Below, piece after piece: positions 8,909-20,171 of a DNA stretch of 64,000 nt. Position numbers and translations under genes: made by a program. Positions within the stretch are counted from its first letter, which is position 1. Every line of letters starts with the position of its first letter. The notes below the pieces were generated by a model. The model saw only the letters and a program-made list of their open reading frames with translations. It made no database searches and was not told the DNA's origin. Origin of the DNA: Hyphomicrobium methylovorum (lineage in GTDB: Bacteria > Pseudomonadota > Alphaproteobacteria > Rhizobiales > Hyphomicrobiaceae); NCBI RefSeq assembly GCF_013626205.1, contig NZ_QHJE01000001.1, forward strand, positions 2,336,501 through 2,400,500, written 5' to 3'.

Positions 8909-9115
8909 TTACGCGATGATGTCAGGCAGCAGCCGGTCTTCGGCCTGCGTAATGCGATCCTTAAGGATCAGCTTTTTCTTTTTCAGCCGCTTGACCAAAA
9001 GCTGGTCAGCCAAGGGGTTATCTTCAAGGGCGACGATCTCGCAGTCGAGCTTTCTGTGCTCGGCCCGCAAGGCTACCAGTTCTTCCCTGAGCTCGCGTTC
9101 GTCGCGCCGCTCCAT
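8909..9115 (-). CDS. YdcH-family (DUF465) small protein
   Basis: A 68-residue, highly charged, helical protein of the YdcH/DUF465 group, whose function is not established. It has the expected pattern of an N-terminal acidic helix (ERRDERELREELVALRAEH) and a C-terminal basic helix LLVKRLKKKKLILKDRI. I chose the ATG at 9115 because AGGA lies eight bases upstream and residues before it in the longer frame are not conserved. A second YdcH-like gene (9365-9541) is read in the opposite direction 250 bases away. Confidence 0.8.
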   Translation of the reverse strand: MERRDERELREELVALRAEHRKLDCEIVALEDNPLADQLLVKRLKKKKLILKDRITQAEDRLLPDIIA

Positions 9116-9364
9116 CGCAATAATCCTAATCCCGCCGGTCGTTTCCAGCGTTTTGGTCGATTGTACTTGTTCTTGCAACAGGCAAACTTACCGGGGCGGC
9201 AAGGCGAATCTAATTGGCTGAAATTATTTCTAATATCTGACGAAGGCGCGGCAACCTGGAAAACAGGCGTGATCACATTACAAGTTTGCGTCTTTTGGAG
9301 GTTGGACAACGCGCGAAACGTGTGGCACGATTTCCACGTCTGCAAACTCTTTAGGAGGCAACTG

Positions 9365-9541
9365 ATGGCAGTTACGGCTCATCTTGCAGAACTCGCAGAG
9401 AAGCATCGCACACTTGCTGAACGTATCGACAGAGCAGTGGCGAGCCCGGGTTCAGATGACATTGAAATTCGCCGTTGGAAACTCGAAAAACTAAAGTTGA
9501 AAGATCTGATAGAGCGACTAAGTCGCGAAACACGACATTAG
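9365..9541 (+). CDS. YdcH-family (DUF465) small protein, second copy
   Basis: 58 residues, helical and charged, with the same layout as its divergent neighbour: an N-terminal HLAELAEKHRTLAERI helix and a C-terminal LEKLKLKDLIERL helix matching the KKLILKDRI element of the other copy. The ATG at 9365 is supported by AGGAGG six bases upstream; the much longer open frame that runs into it from 8837 is antisense to the first copy and not a gene. An intrinsic terminator follows at 9573-9617. Function unknown. Confidence 0.85.
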   Translation: MAVTAHLAELAEKHRTLAERIDRAVASPGSDDIEIRRWKLEKLKLKDLIERLSRETRH

Positions 9542-9572
9542 TTCTCCCCCAAAGTTGATAACGTCCAGGTGG

Positions 9573-9617
9573 AAGCCCTGCCCGCAGCGCCGATGCGCTC
9601 GCCGAGCGGGGCTTTTT
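9573..9617 (+). terminator. Intrinsic terminator after the second YdcH-like gene
   Basis: AAGCCC at 9573 pairs with GGGCTT, the stem continuing inward with a wobble and one mismatch and capped by a second perfect stem AGCGC-CGAT-GCGCT. A run of five T (9613-9617) follows. Confidence 0.8.
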
Positions 9618-9659
9618 ATATTTTAGCGGCAATCGTCGAAGCAGGGTGACAAGCGGGAG

Positions 9660-9686
9660 GCGGCGGACGTTTTGATTGTCCGCCGC
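9660..9686. terminator. Hairpin after the catalase-like gene
   Basis: A perfect nine-base stem (GCGGCGGAC with GTCCGCCGC) around a nine-base loop, 14 bases beyond the stop of the minus-strand peroxidase gene. There is no T run on the minus strand, so termination efficiency is uncertain. Confidence 0.5.
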
Positions 9687-9699
9687 TCCTTGCGTTTTG

Positions 9700-10677
9700 C
9701 TATTGCGCGCGTCGTGAGAACGACACCGCATAAGCTTGCGACCGCATCGGGAAAATTTTGTCCGCTTCGGGACCGTCGATGCCGTCAACGACATTGGTCG
9801 GATCGAAAACACCTGCATCGCATGTCTTATTGTCTTCGAGGCCGGTGATTGAAATCTTGCCGAGCGTAACGGATTTGCGCTGATCTTCCGGCCAAACCGC
9901 AGTCGGATCGTCGGTTGGGTCACCGGACTCGCCGAGTATTGCCGTCAACGTGAATTCGGCCGGGGCTTTGGCGAGCTGTTCCTTCAGTTCGGCCCGGTAG
10001 AAATTCGGGTCTTTCGACTTTGCTTCGTCGTCAGACAGGCCGACTTCGCCGCCAACGGGAAGCGCTTTATATTTTATGACCTGCTTTTTTCCCTCGTCAT
10101 TTATGAATGTAAATGCGTGCACACCCCAATAATTGACCGTTGAGTAGCTGGCGGGAATGGGATGGGAGTTCAGCCAGGCGCCCTGGCGCGTGGCACTCGG
10201 ATTGTCCTTGAAGAACGCGCCGATCTTCTCCTTGTCCTTCGTTGCGACGGTCGTCAGCAGAGTAAGGAACTGATCGGGGTCGCGAGCGATGAACATCGGC
10301 GATGAAATCATGACGAGATCGGTTGTCGAGTCATTGCCGAGATCGAAATGCAAAGCCAAGCCGCGCACATTGTCTTTCTGCGTATTGGGCGCTTCGGGAT
10401 TGCCGCCGCCCATCGAGAACCGGCCGATCACGTTGACCGGCTCTTTTGCGGTGAAATGAGGCGCTTTCGTCAGGCTTGCGGCGTCTGCGGAGGGTGTGAA
10501 TTTGCCTGCTACGCAGATGCCGTTGGTGTGGGCTGAGCGGACGCCATCATGCTTTCCGAAAACTGCGTTGAGCGCGTTGACGAGAGTTTCAGCATCCGTT
10601 TCAGCATGGAGCTGAGAGACCGGAACGAGAGCAGAAGCGACGATAGCGGCCGCAAGTGTCAGGCTGGTGCGAGACAT
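9700..10677 (-). CDS. Periplasmic catalase-related haem peroxidase
   Basis: A small (325-residue) catalase-superfamily protein of the SrpA-like group, which act more as peroxidases than as true catalases. Residues 1-25 are a signal peptide ending HAE, so it should be periplasmic. The distal histidine is in RSAHTNG (His50). The proximal haem ligand fits the C-terminal RSQAY (Arg312, Tyr316), the RxxxY pattern of catalases. The start is supported by AGGAGGAG just upstream. It faces the YdcH-like gene across two hairpins and is read alone. The in vivo role, detoxifying peroxide or oxidising a small substrate, is inference. Confidence 0.85.
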   Translation of the reverse strand: MSRTSLTLAAAIVASALVPVSQLHAETDAETLVNALNAVFGKHDGVRSAHTNGICVAGKFTPSADAASLTKAPHFTAKEPVNVIGRFSMGGGNPEAPNTQKDNVRGLALHFDLGNDSTTDLVMISSPMFIARDPDQFLTLLTTVATKDKEKIGAFFKDNPSATRQGAWLNSHPIPASYSTVNYWGVHAFTFINDEGKKQVIKYKALPVGGEVGLSDDEAKSKDPNFYRAELKEQLAKAPAEFTLTAILGESGDPTDDPTAVWPEDQRKSVTLGKISITGLEDNKTCDAGVFDPTNVVDGIDGPEADKIFPMRSQAYAVSFSRRAQ

Positions 10678-10943
10678 GAAAGCTCCTCCTATGAGACTAA
10701 ATCGGCAGACGCCTAACGAGTGGATCTGCTCCTAGGTGTTCACCGATGCTCCTCACTCGTCAGAAATAGAGCCCGCACCGGTTCAATGGAATATTGCATT
10801 GCGATAGCGGCGACGCAAACAATCGCAATTCAATCCCGCGCGATTGCTCATCAATTTTTGGTTTTGGACTTAAGCCGTCCTTGTCACTTGCGGATTTGAG
10901 ACCTACGCTGATTCATATTGGAAGTTATCTCACGGTGAGTGCG

Positions 10944-11222
10944 ATGACAGATGTTGAAGAAAAGACCCGCGATATTTCGAAAGCCGAGGTCGATCGTTTC
11001 CTATTCGGCAAACATATAACGGGTTGTCCGGTCTGCGGCCGGTTTCGTTCACAATGCGATGTCGACGTCCATAAACTGACGTGCCAACGGTCTTCGCCGA
11101 CGAGCACGGCGCCGGTCGATGTTTTGATGATCGTCTGCCAGAATTGCGGAGCGATCCAGTTTCATGACCGGAACGTGATCGCGCATTGGCTCGATTGCCA
11201 GCACAAAGTCTGGGTGAAGTAA
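10944..11222 (+). CDS. Hypothetical small zinc-ribbon-like protein
   Basis: A 92-residue protein I do not recognise. Seven cysteines include two CxxC pairs, CPVCG (28-31) and CQNCG (65-68), with further cysteines at 38, 47 and 85; the two pairs could form one zinc ribbon. The first 25 residues are charged and helical, and there is no signal peptide. Starts are possible at GTG 10935 or ATG 10944; I give the ATG. The longer frame back to 10794 lacks conservation signs. It stands alone between a divergent catalase-like gene and a convergent acyl-CoA synthetase gene. It could be a nucleic-acid or protein-interaction factor, which cannot be decided from sequence. Confidence 0.6.
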   Translation: MTDVEEKTRDISKAEVDRFLFGKHITGCPVCGRFRSQCDVDVHKLTCQRSSPTSTAPVDVLMIVCQNCGAIQFHDRNVIAHWLDCQHKVWVK

Positions 11223-11236
11223 GAGGTGGTGACGTT

Positions 11237-11288
11237 GGCCTCGATGCGAGGCCTGGAGGCGCTTCCGAAGCGCCTGCGCGAGAAGCGC
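11237..11288. repeat. Three tandem hairpins between convergent genes
   Basis: GGCCTCG-ATG-CGAGGCC (11237-11253), AGGCGCTT-CCG-AAGCGCCT (11257-11275) and GCGC-GAGAA-GCGC (11276-11288) lie back to back in the 114 bases between two convergent genes. None has a T run; they may together block read-through or protect 3' ends. Confidence 0.5.
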
Positions 11289-11336
11289 GTGTCTGTCACA
11301 AGATGCTGTTCTTGCGGTCGTGCGCTGACGTCGACG

Positions 11337-12962
11337 TCAGGCGTCGCGCGCCATATCCCGCAGCTTGAATTTTTGGATCTTGCCCGTCGATGTTCTCGGT
11401 ACTTCCGTGAAGACGACACGGCGCGGCACCTTGTAGCGCGCCAAGCCGTTGCGGCACCATTCGATGATGTCTTCTTCCGTGGCGCTCGAACCGGGCCGCA
11501 GTTCAATGAAGGCGCACGGCGTTTCGCCCCATTTTTCATCGGGCTTGGCGACGACCGCGCAGAACGCGACTGCCGGGTGTTTGTACAGAACCTCCTCGAC
11601 CTCGATCGATGAGATGTTCTCGCCGCCTGAGATGATGATGTCCTTCGAGCGGTCCTTTAGCTGAATGTAGCCGTCAGGATGGAGAACGCCGAGGTCACCG
11701 GAATGGAACCAGCCACCGGCAAATGCTTCGTCCGTTGCTTTCGGGTTCTTAAGGTAGCCCTTCATCACGATGTTGCCGCGGAACATGACTTCGCCCAGAG
11801 TCTCGCCGTCCGCCGGAACGACCTGCATGGTCTCCGGCTCCATGACAGTCAGGCCTTCCAGCGCGACGTAACGTATGCCCTGGCGTATCCGCTTGGCGCT
11901 GCGCTCTGGGGCGGGCAGATCATCCCACGACGGATCCCATTCGTTGATCGTTGCCGGGCCGTAGGTTTCGGTGAGACCGTAGAGATGCGTCAGCTCAAAG
12001 CCGGCGTCGGTCATCGCCGAGATAACGGCGGCGGGCGGCGGCGCGGCTGCGTGGTTGAAAGCGACGACGTGTGAGATCGGGCGCTTCTCTTCGGCTGGAG
12101 AGTTCAGCAGCGTCGCCATTACGATCGGAGCGCCCGAGACGTGGGTGACTTTGTGTTCGACGATCGCGTCGTACATGGCTTTGGCCCGCACCCAGCGGAG
12201 GCAGACGTGCGTGCCCTGTGCGAGCGTTACGGACCAGGGAAAGCACCAGCCGTTGCAGTGGAACATCGGCAGGGTCCACAGGTAGACGGGGAAGCGCGTC
12301 ATGCCTGTGGAGATCGTATTGGCGTAGCACATCAGTGCCGCGCCGCGATGGTGGTAGACGACGCCTTTTGGATTGCCGGTTGTTCCAGAGGTGTAATTCA
12401 GGGAGATCGCCTCCCATTCGTCCTCCGGCCAGCGCCACTCGAATTCGGAATCGCCCGTCGCCAGCAGCGACTCATAGTCGACATCTGAAAGGGCTTCGCC
12501 GGATTGCGGGAATTCCGCATCGTTGTAGTCGATGATGATTGGACGCACTTTGGCGGCGGCAAGCGCGTCTTTGATCGTTGGTGCGAATTCGCGGTCCGTG
12601 ATCAGAAGTTTGGTATCGGCGTGGTCGAGTTGGAACGCGACGATCGACGCATCGAGACGCGTGTTGATCGTATGCAGCACGGCGCCGGTCATGGGCACGC
12701 CGTAGTGCGCGTCGAGCATTGCCGGGGTATTGGCGAGCATAACGGAAACGGTGTCGCCAGGGCCGATACCGAGCTTCGTCAGAATGGACGCGAGGCGGCG
12801 AGCTCTGTTGTAAAAATCGCGATACGAGATGCGCATGCTGCCGTGAATGACGGCCGTGTGGTCGGGCGCTGCGAGGGCTGAGCGGGCCAGGAAGGTCAGC
12901 GGCGTCAGCTGCTGATAGTTGGCGGCATTTTTGGCAAGGTTTTCGTTAAATGGATTAGCCAC
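11337..12962 (-). CDS. Acyl-CoA synthetase (AMP-forming, DmdB-like)
   Basis: A 541-residue adenylate-forming enzyme that activates a carboxylic acid with ATP and CoA. Motifs: the P-loop YTSGTTGNPKG, the adenine-binding YGLTETYGP, the hinge region GWFHSGDLG and LKDRSKDIIISGGENIS, and the catalytic lysine in TSTGKIQK (Lys528). The sequence most resembles the medium-chain or 3-methylmercaptopropionyl-CoA ligase group (LPMFHCNGWCFPW is typical), so a short- or medium-chain or methylthio acid is a plausible substrate, but that is inference. It lies 164 bases downstream of trcR on the same strand. Confidence 0.88.
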   Translation of the reverse strand: MANPFNENLAKNAANYQQLTPLTFLARSALAAPDHTAVIHGSMRISYRDFYNRARRLASILTKLGIGPGDTVSVMLANTPAMLDAHYGVPMTGAVLHTINTRLDASIVAFQLDHADTKLLITDREFAPTIKDALAAAKVRPIIIDYNDAEFPQSGEALSDVDYESLLATGDSEFEWRWPEDEWEAISLNYTSGTTGNPKGVVYHHRGAALMCYANTISTGMTRFPVYLWTLPMFHCNGWCFPWSVTLAQGTHVCLRWVRAKAMYDAIVEHKVTHVSGAPIVMATLLNSPAEEKRPISHVVAFNHAAAPPPAAVISAMTDAGFELTHLYGLTETYGPATINEWDPSWDDLPAPERSAKRIRQGIRYVALEGLTVMEPETMQVVPADGETLGEVMFRGNIVMKGYLKNPKATDEAFAGGWFHSGDLGVLHPDGYIQLKDRSKDIIISGGENISSIEVEEVLYKHPAVAFCAVVAKPDEKWGETPCAFIELRPGSSATEEDIIEWCRNGLARYKVPRRVVFTEVPRTSTGKIQKFKLRDMARDA

Positions 12963-13126
12963 GCCCGCTCGTCCCGATTCTGCTTCGTGCGCTCAGATAT
13001 CACATTATCTTGGGGACGCTAGCGAAAGGCTGAAAGGGCAGCAACCGCGTAATTTAGCCAATACCCAGGCGGGCCGGGGAGCCGCGCCTGCTGTCATAAT
13101 TTGCGATTATGCCCCGTACCGGCGAG

Positions 13127-13963
13127 TTACTCGCCGTCCTTGGGCTTGTCGGAATTTTCTTCATCCTTGGACTCAGAGGTCTCGTTGGATGGCGCGGGCG
13201 TCGCCTCGCTCTCATCTTCGTCCTCAGCGTCCGGCTTGACTGAGGTCATGCCCTTCAGCTTGGCGAAAACGCGTGCCTGCTCTTGCTCGGGCGTTTCCTC
13301 GGGAGCTTCCTCGGCAGCCTTCGGCGCCAAAATCTGGGCTGTTGTACCGTGTGCCGCGGTCGTCTCGGAGGTGGGGAGAAGCGTGCCCTGCTTGTCGCCG
13401 TCCTTCTCAGCTTCAGGACGATCGCGCTCTGCCCGGCGGGCGGCTTTCTTCACTTCGGCGTCAAGGTCGATCTGAGAACAGAGGCCAAGGGTTACCGGGT
13501 CTTGCGGCGTCAACTGTGACGAGTTCCAGTGCGTCCGGTCGCGGATCTGCGCGATCGTCGGCTTCGTGGTGCCGACGAGACGCATGATCTGGCTGTCTTT
13601 CAGCTCGGGGTGATTGCGCAGGAGCCAAAGGACTGCGTTAGGACGGTCGTGCCGGCGGGAAACGGGCGTATAGCGCGGGCCCTTGCGGGTTTGCGGCATC
13701 GGCGGAAGCTGCACTTTGCTTTCCGCGAGCTGCAGTTTGTGTCCGGCGTTTTTCTCTCCGCGAGCGATCTCATCGCGCGTCAACTGCCCGTTCGTCACCG
13801 GGTCCATGCCTTTGATGCCCTGGGCGACTTCGCCGTCTGCGATGCCTCTGACTTCAAGTGGATGCAGGCCGCAAAATTCGGCAATCTGGTCGAAGGCGAG
13901 GGCCGTGTTCTCCACAAGCCAAACGGCGGTGGCTTTCGGCATCAGGGGGCGACGGTCGCTCAT
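13127..13963 (-). CDS. trcR: DUF1013 cell-cycle transcriptional regulator TrcR
   Basis: A 278-residue protein of the DUF1013 family, conserved across alphaproteobacteria and named TrcR as a cell-cycle transcriptional regulator. The N-terminal ~180 residues carry the conserved part (PKATAVWLVENTALAFDQIA, EFCGLHPLEV, and a helix-turn-helix-like PTIAQIRDRTHWNS). The last ~80 residues are a low-complexity acidic tail rich in Glu, Ala, Asp and Pro. I chose the ATG at 13963 because GAAGGAC lies upstream and the 87 residues before it in the longer frame are not conserved; a matching promoter lies at 14036-14064. Confidence 0.88.
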   Translation of the reverse strand: MSDRRPLMPKATAVWLVENTALAFDQIAEFCGLHPLEVRGIADGEVAQGIKGMDPVTNGQLTRDEIARGEKNAGHKLQLAESKVQLPPMPQTRKGPRYTPVSRRHDRPNAVLWLLRNHPELKDSQIMRLVGTTKPTIAQIRDRTHWNSSQLTPQDPVTLGLCSQIDLDAEVKKAARRAERDRPEAEKDGDKQGTLLPTSETTAAHGTTAQILAPKAAEEAPEETPEQEQARVFAKLKGMTSVKPDAEDEDESEATPAPSNETSESKDEENSDKPKDGE

Positions 13964-14035
13964 CGGGTGTCCTTCTTCGGCCTTCCACGGGCGTCCCGAG
14001 AAAGTCAGTGAAACGTTAATAAGGGGAATTGCGTT

Positions 14036-14064
14036 GTTATACTGCGTGCTGTGTCGCCGGGCAA
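14036..14064 (-). promoter_or_regulatory. Probable sigma-70-type promoter of trcR
   Basis: On the minus strand, TTGCCC (14064-14059) and TATAAC (14041-14036) are separated by exactly 17 bases, about 73 bases before the trcR ATG. Confidence 0.45.
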
Positions 14065-14208
14065 GGCGGCGATTGCACCCGCGCTCCTGCGACAAGGCGG
14101 CAGATATATCGCTCGTATCACGGTTGCGGCGGGCGTTTGTGAAGGAGTAGTGTCGCGCGGCGCCGGGCCTTGGGGGGCTGCCAGGGCGCTTTAATCTAAG
14201 GAAATCCA

Positions 14209-14646
14209 ATGCTCGCTGCTGCAAGCCGATCGAAGTATTTTGAAGAATTAGAGATCGGCCAAGAGGCTTCGACTTCGCGCGTCGTTAGCGAGGCGGACAT
14301 TGTCGCCTATGCCGAGTTGTCCGGCGATTTCAATCCCGTACACCTCGATGCCGAATATGCTGCCACAACGCTGTTCAAGGAACGTATCGCGCACGGCATT
14401 TTGTCGGCGGGCTACATATCGGCCATTTTCGGGATGACGCTGCCGGGACCCGGCGCGATTTACGTTTCGCAAACCTTGAACTTCAAGGGACCGGTTAAGA
14501 TCGGTGACCGCGTCGAGACTGTCGTTCGCCTCAGCGAACTCGTTGCCGATAAAAAGCGTGCGAAGTTCGATTGCGTTTGCTCGGTGAACGGTAAGCCGGT
14601 TTTGACGGGCGAAGCCGTGCTGATGGTTCCCTCCCGCCCCAAATAA
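14209..14646 (+). CDS. MaoC-like (R)-specific enoyl-CoA hydratase
   Basis: A 145-residue hot-dog-fold hydratase. The hydratase-2 motif is seen in SGDFNPVHLDAEYA with the catalytic Asp40 and His45. Such stand-alone MaoC (PhaJ-like) enzymes hydrate trans-2-enoyl-CoA to (R)-3-hydroxyacyl-CoA, feeding polyhydroxyalkanoate or acting on other acyl-CoAs; the exact substrate is not visible. It is divergent from trcR and lies 57 bases before ribF, perhaps in the same transcript. Confidence 0.85.
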   Translation: MLAAASRSKYFEELEIGQEASTSRVVSEADIVAYAELSGDFNPVHLDAEYAATTLFKERIAHGILSAGYISAIFGMTLPGPGAIYVSQTLNFKGPVKIGDRVETVVRLSELVADKKRAKFDCVCSVNGKPVLTGEAVLMVPSRPK

Positions 14647-14703
14647 GGGCACAAGCAACTCTCAATCCGCGATAGCCCCCGGAGATGGAAAGAACGCGCC
14701 CTA

Positions 14704-15630
14704 ATGCACGTCATCCATGGCCATAAGCATGTTGCGCCGATTTACCGGGGGGCTGCACTTGCCATCGGTAATTTCGATGGCGTGCACCGTGGGCATCGCA
14801 GCCTGATCGCCGAGACGAGCCGCATTGCCCGCGCGAAGAGCATTTCGTCGGCGGTGATGGTGTTTGAACCGCATCCACGCGAATTCTTTCAGCCGGGCGA
14901 AGCGCACTTTCGGCTGACGCCGCTCAAGCGAAAGCTTGCGCTATTTTCAAAGCTTGGATTGCAGCTCGCGTTCGTCGAGCCATTCGATGCGGAGCTTGCA
15001 TCGCTGACGGGCGAAGATTTTATCGAGCGTGTTCTGGTTGCGGGCCTGGGCGTCGGTCATGTGGTGATCGGCTACGACTTCTATTTCGGCCACAAGCGCG
15101 GCGGCAATCCGGAGTTGATGGTGCGCGCGGGTGAAGAGCTTGGATTTGGAGTGACCGTGATGCCGCCGATTGCGGATGCTGGTGAAGCCTATTCGTCGTC
15201 TGGTGTGCGGCTCGCGCTTGCGCAGGGCGACGTCAAGGGCGCGGCGCATATGCTCGGGGAGCCATGGCGCGTTATGGGGCGTGTCGTCGGCGGAGCCCAG
15301 CGAGGAACCTCGATGGGGTTTCCAACTGCCAACGTACCGATGCCGAAGGGCACGACGCTCGGTCACGGAATCTATGCCGTGCGCACGCATTTCAACGGGC
15401 AGGCGCATGACGGCGCGGCCTATCTTGGCACCCGTCCGACATTTGACGACGGCAAGCCGGTGCTTGAAGTCTTTCTGTTCGACTTCGCGGGCGATCTCTA
15501 CGGCTGCGACATCGAGGTTGAGTTTATCGACTTCATCCGCGCCGACCGAAAATTCCACTCGACCGAGGAACTCGTGGAGCAGATGGAAAAGGACATAGCC
15601 CAGGCGCGGGACGTGCTGTCAGCGGTTTGA
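14704..15630 (+). CDS. ribF: Bifunctional riboflavin kinase / FAD synthetase
   Basis: Makes FMN from riboflavin and ATP, then FAD from FMN. 308 residues, the usual length. The N-terminal FMN adenylyltransferase domain (about 1-180) shows GNFDGVHRGH (22-31), GYDFYFGHKRGG and SSSGVR (164-169). The C-terminal riboflavin kinase domain (about 185-306) shows the GFPTAN motif (205-210). First gene of the classic ribF-ileS-lspA order. Confidence 0.96.
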   Translation: MHVIHGHKHVAPIYRGAALAIGNFDGVHRGHRSLIAETSRIARAKSISSAVMVFEPHPREFFQPGEAHFRLTPLKRKLALFSKLGLQLAFVEPFDAELASLTGEDFIERVLVAGLGVGHVVIGYDFYFGHKRGGNPELMVRAGEELGFGVTVMPPIADAGEAYSSSGVRLALAQGDVKGAAHMLGEPWRVMGRVVGGAQRGTSMGFPTANVPMPKGTTLGHGIYAVRTHFNGQAHDGAAYLGTRPTFDDGKPVLEVFLFDFAGDLYGCDIEVEFIDFIRADRKFHSTEELVEQMEKDIAQARDVLSAV

Positions 15631-15734
15631 AAGTCCTTTTTCGACCCTGTTTGCTTCGTTTTCGCGCCTCTAAGTGACAAGTCTTCGTTCCTCTTGCTAG
15701 AACGCCCGCAGAATTGAACGCGAAAGAACCCTAG

Positions 15735-18818
<3,084 letters not shown>

Positions 18819-18857
18819 CGCGGGCGTGATCCGGTGGACGAGGGGACGGACGTTTCG

Positions 18858-19376
18858 ATGACCGACAAGCCTGAGGCGAGCGCAGCGCGCGGATGGTTCT
18901 GGAGCCAGCACGCGCCGATGGCGTTGATGCTGATTCTGGCGACCATCGCCGTCGATCAACTGCACAAGTGGTGGATGATTTTCGTCTACGATATCGAGGG
19001 CAAGGGCCGTGTAACGGTGACGCCGTTTCTCGATCTCATCTACGTGAAGAACATCGGCATCAGCTATTCGCTGTTCAATCAGGAATCGGCGGCGGGCCAG
19101 TGGCTGCTGGCGGGATTTGCGGTGCTTGCGAGCGCTGGATTGTGGTTGTGGCTCAACCGCTCAGGCGGTGGCCGGCTGATGGCGGCGGGGTTGGCGCTCA
19201 TCATTGGCGGTGCGATCGGCAATGCGATCGATCGGCTGCATCTTGGGGGCGTGGCGGACTTCTTCTCAATGCATGCCTTTGGGTATCATTGGTATGTCTT
19301 CAACATCGCAGATGTAGCGATCGTTGCTGGCGTAGCGGCCCTGCTGTATGAGTCCTTCAGGGGCGAGTCGCATTAG
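18858..19376 (+). CDS. lspA: Lipoprotein signal peptidase (signal peptidase II)
   Basis: Inner-membrane aspartic protease that removes the signal peptide of diacylglyceryl-modified prolipoproteins. 172 residues with four membrane segments. The catalytic aspartates are in GNAIDRLHLGGVADF (Asp about 125) and FNIADVAI (Asp about 152). I chose the ATG at 18858 over the GTG at 18834 because GAGGGGACGG lies just before it. It starts 39 bases after ileS and is followed by a lipoprotein gene. Confidence 0.94.
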   Translation: MTDKPEASAARGWFWSQHAPMALMLILATIAVDQLHKWWMIFVYDIEGKGRVTVTPFLDLIYVKNIGISYSLFNQESAAGQWLLAGFAVLASAGLWLWLNRSGGGRLMAAGLALIIGGAIGNAIDRLHLGGVADFFSMHAFGYHWYVFNIADVAIVAGVAALLYESFRGESH

Positions 19377-19434
19377 CGCCGTAAATTTCGGCATACTGCG
19401 GTCTATGCGTGTCGGGTGGCACGGGGAATAGTTT

Positions 19435-19911
19435 ATGTCGTTGAAATCGGTTGGAAAAGCGGTCGTCTTCGCGGCGCTGGGCGCTCTCAGCGCCGGGCTT
19501 GGCGCGTGCGGAATGGACGACATTCAGCTCAACGGCAAGGTGTTCGACGCGGTGGGACTGAATTCCACAGGTTCCACGAACAAGGAACCCAAGCTCGCCG
19601 CCCGCCAGCCCCTGGTGATGCCGCCGGGGATGGAATCGGAGGCGTTGCCCGCGCCGGGTAGCGGACCCACAGGACAGTCTTCGCTGGCCGAGATTCAGGA
19701 CCCGGATCGCAAAAAGCACGTTTCGCAATCCGACTTGCAGAAGAAGCAGGATGCGTACTGCAAAGTGCACTACGAAGACGCGAAGGCCCGCGGTGATGAA
19801 ACGGCGGTTACCGCTTCCGGTCCGCTCGGTTCGTGCGCGCCGTCGATCTTCAATGCGGTCAAGAAGTGGAACCAGGGCGATGCGCCCGAGGAAGACACTG
19901 AGACGCAATAA
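19435..19911 (+). CDS. Predicted lipoprotein of unknown function
   Basis: 158 residues. The N-terminus is a lipoprotein signal: a basic start, a hydrophobic stretch and the lipobox LGAC with Cys25, so it should be a substrate of the LspA encoded 58 bases upstream. The mature part is hydrophilic with a Pro-rich stretch (PLVMPPGME) around residue 60 and a charged C-terminal half with two more cysteines. I do not recognise a family; related bacteria often have a small lipoprotein after lspA. An envelope-assembly role is possible but unsupported here. Confidence 0.75.
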   Translation: MSLKSVGKAVVFAALGALSAGLGACGMDDIQLNGKVFDAVGLNSTGSTNKEPKLAARQPLVMPPGMESEALPAPGSGPTGQSSLAEIQDPDRKKHVSQSDLQKKQDAYCKVHYEDAKARGDETAVTASGPLGSCAPSIFNAVKKWNQGDAPEEDTETQ

Positions 19912-20171
19912 AGCGTGTGCATTGTTTTTCCAGACTTTGTTTCCGTAGCCTTCTGAAAACCTTGGTGTGCCAGTAATTTAGGCGCGCCGAGATGAACGGC
20001 TTGTCATTTGACTTTCCACCCCCACCTCACACTCATACGTCCATCTCGCGCGAACGGGATGCTGGCGTACCGGTGTCGTTTCGCGAAGAGTTGACCGCAG
20101 TTTACGTCGTCAATTTGCGCAAAAGAGTAGGCAGCCGATCTGGGGCTGATTACGATTCAAGGATCGACACG

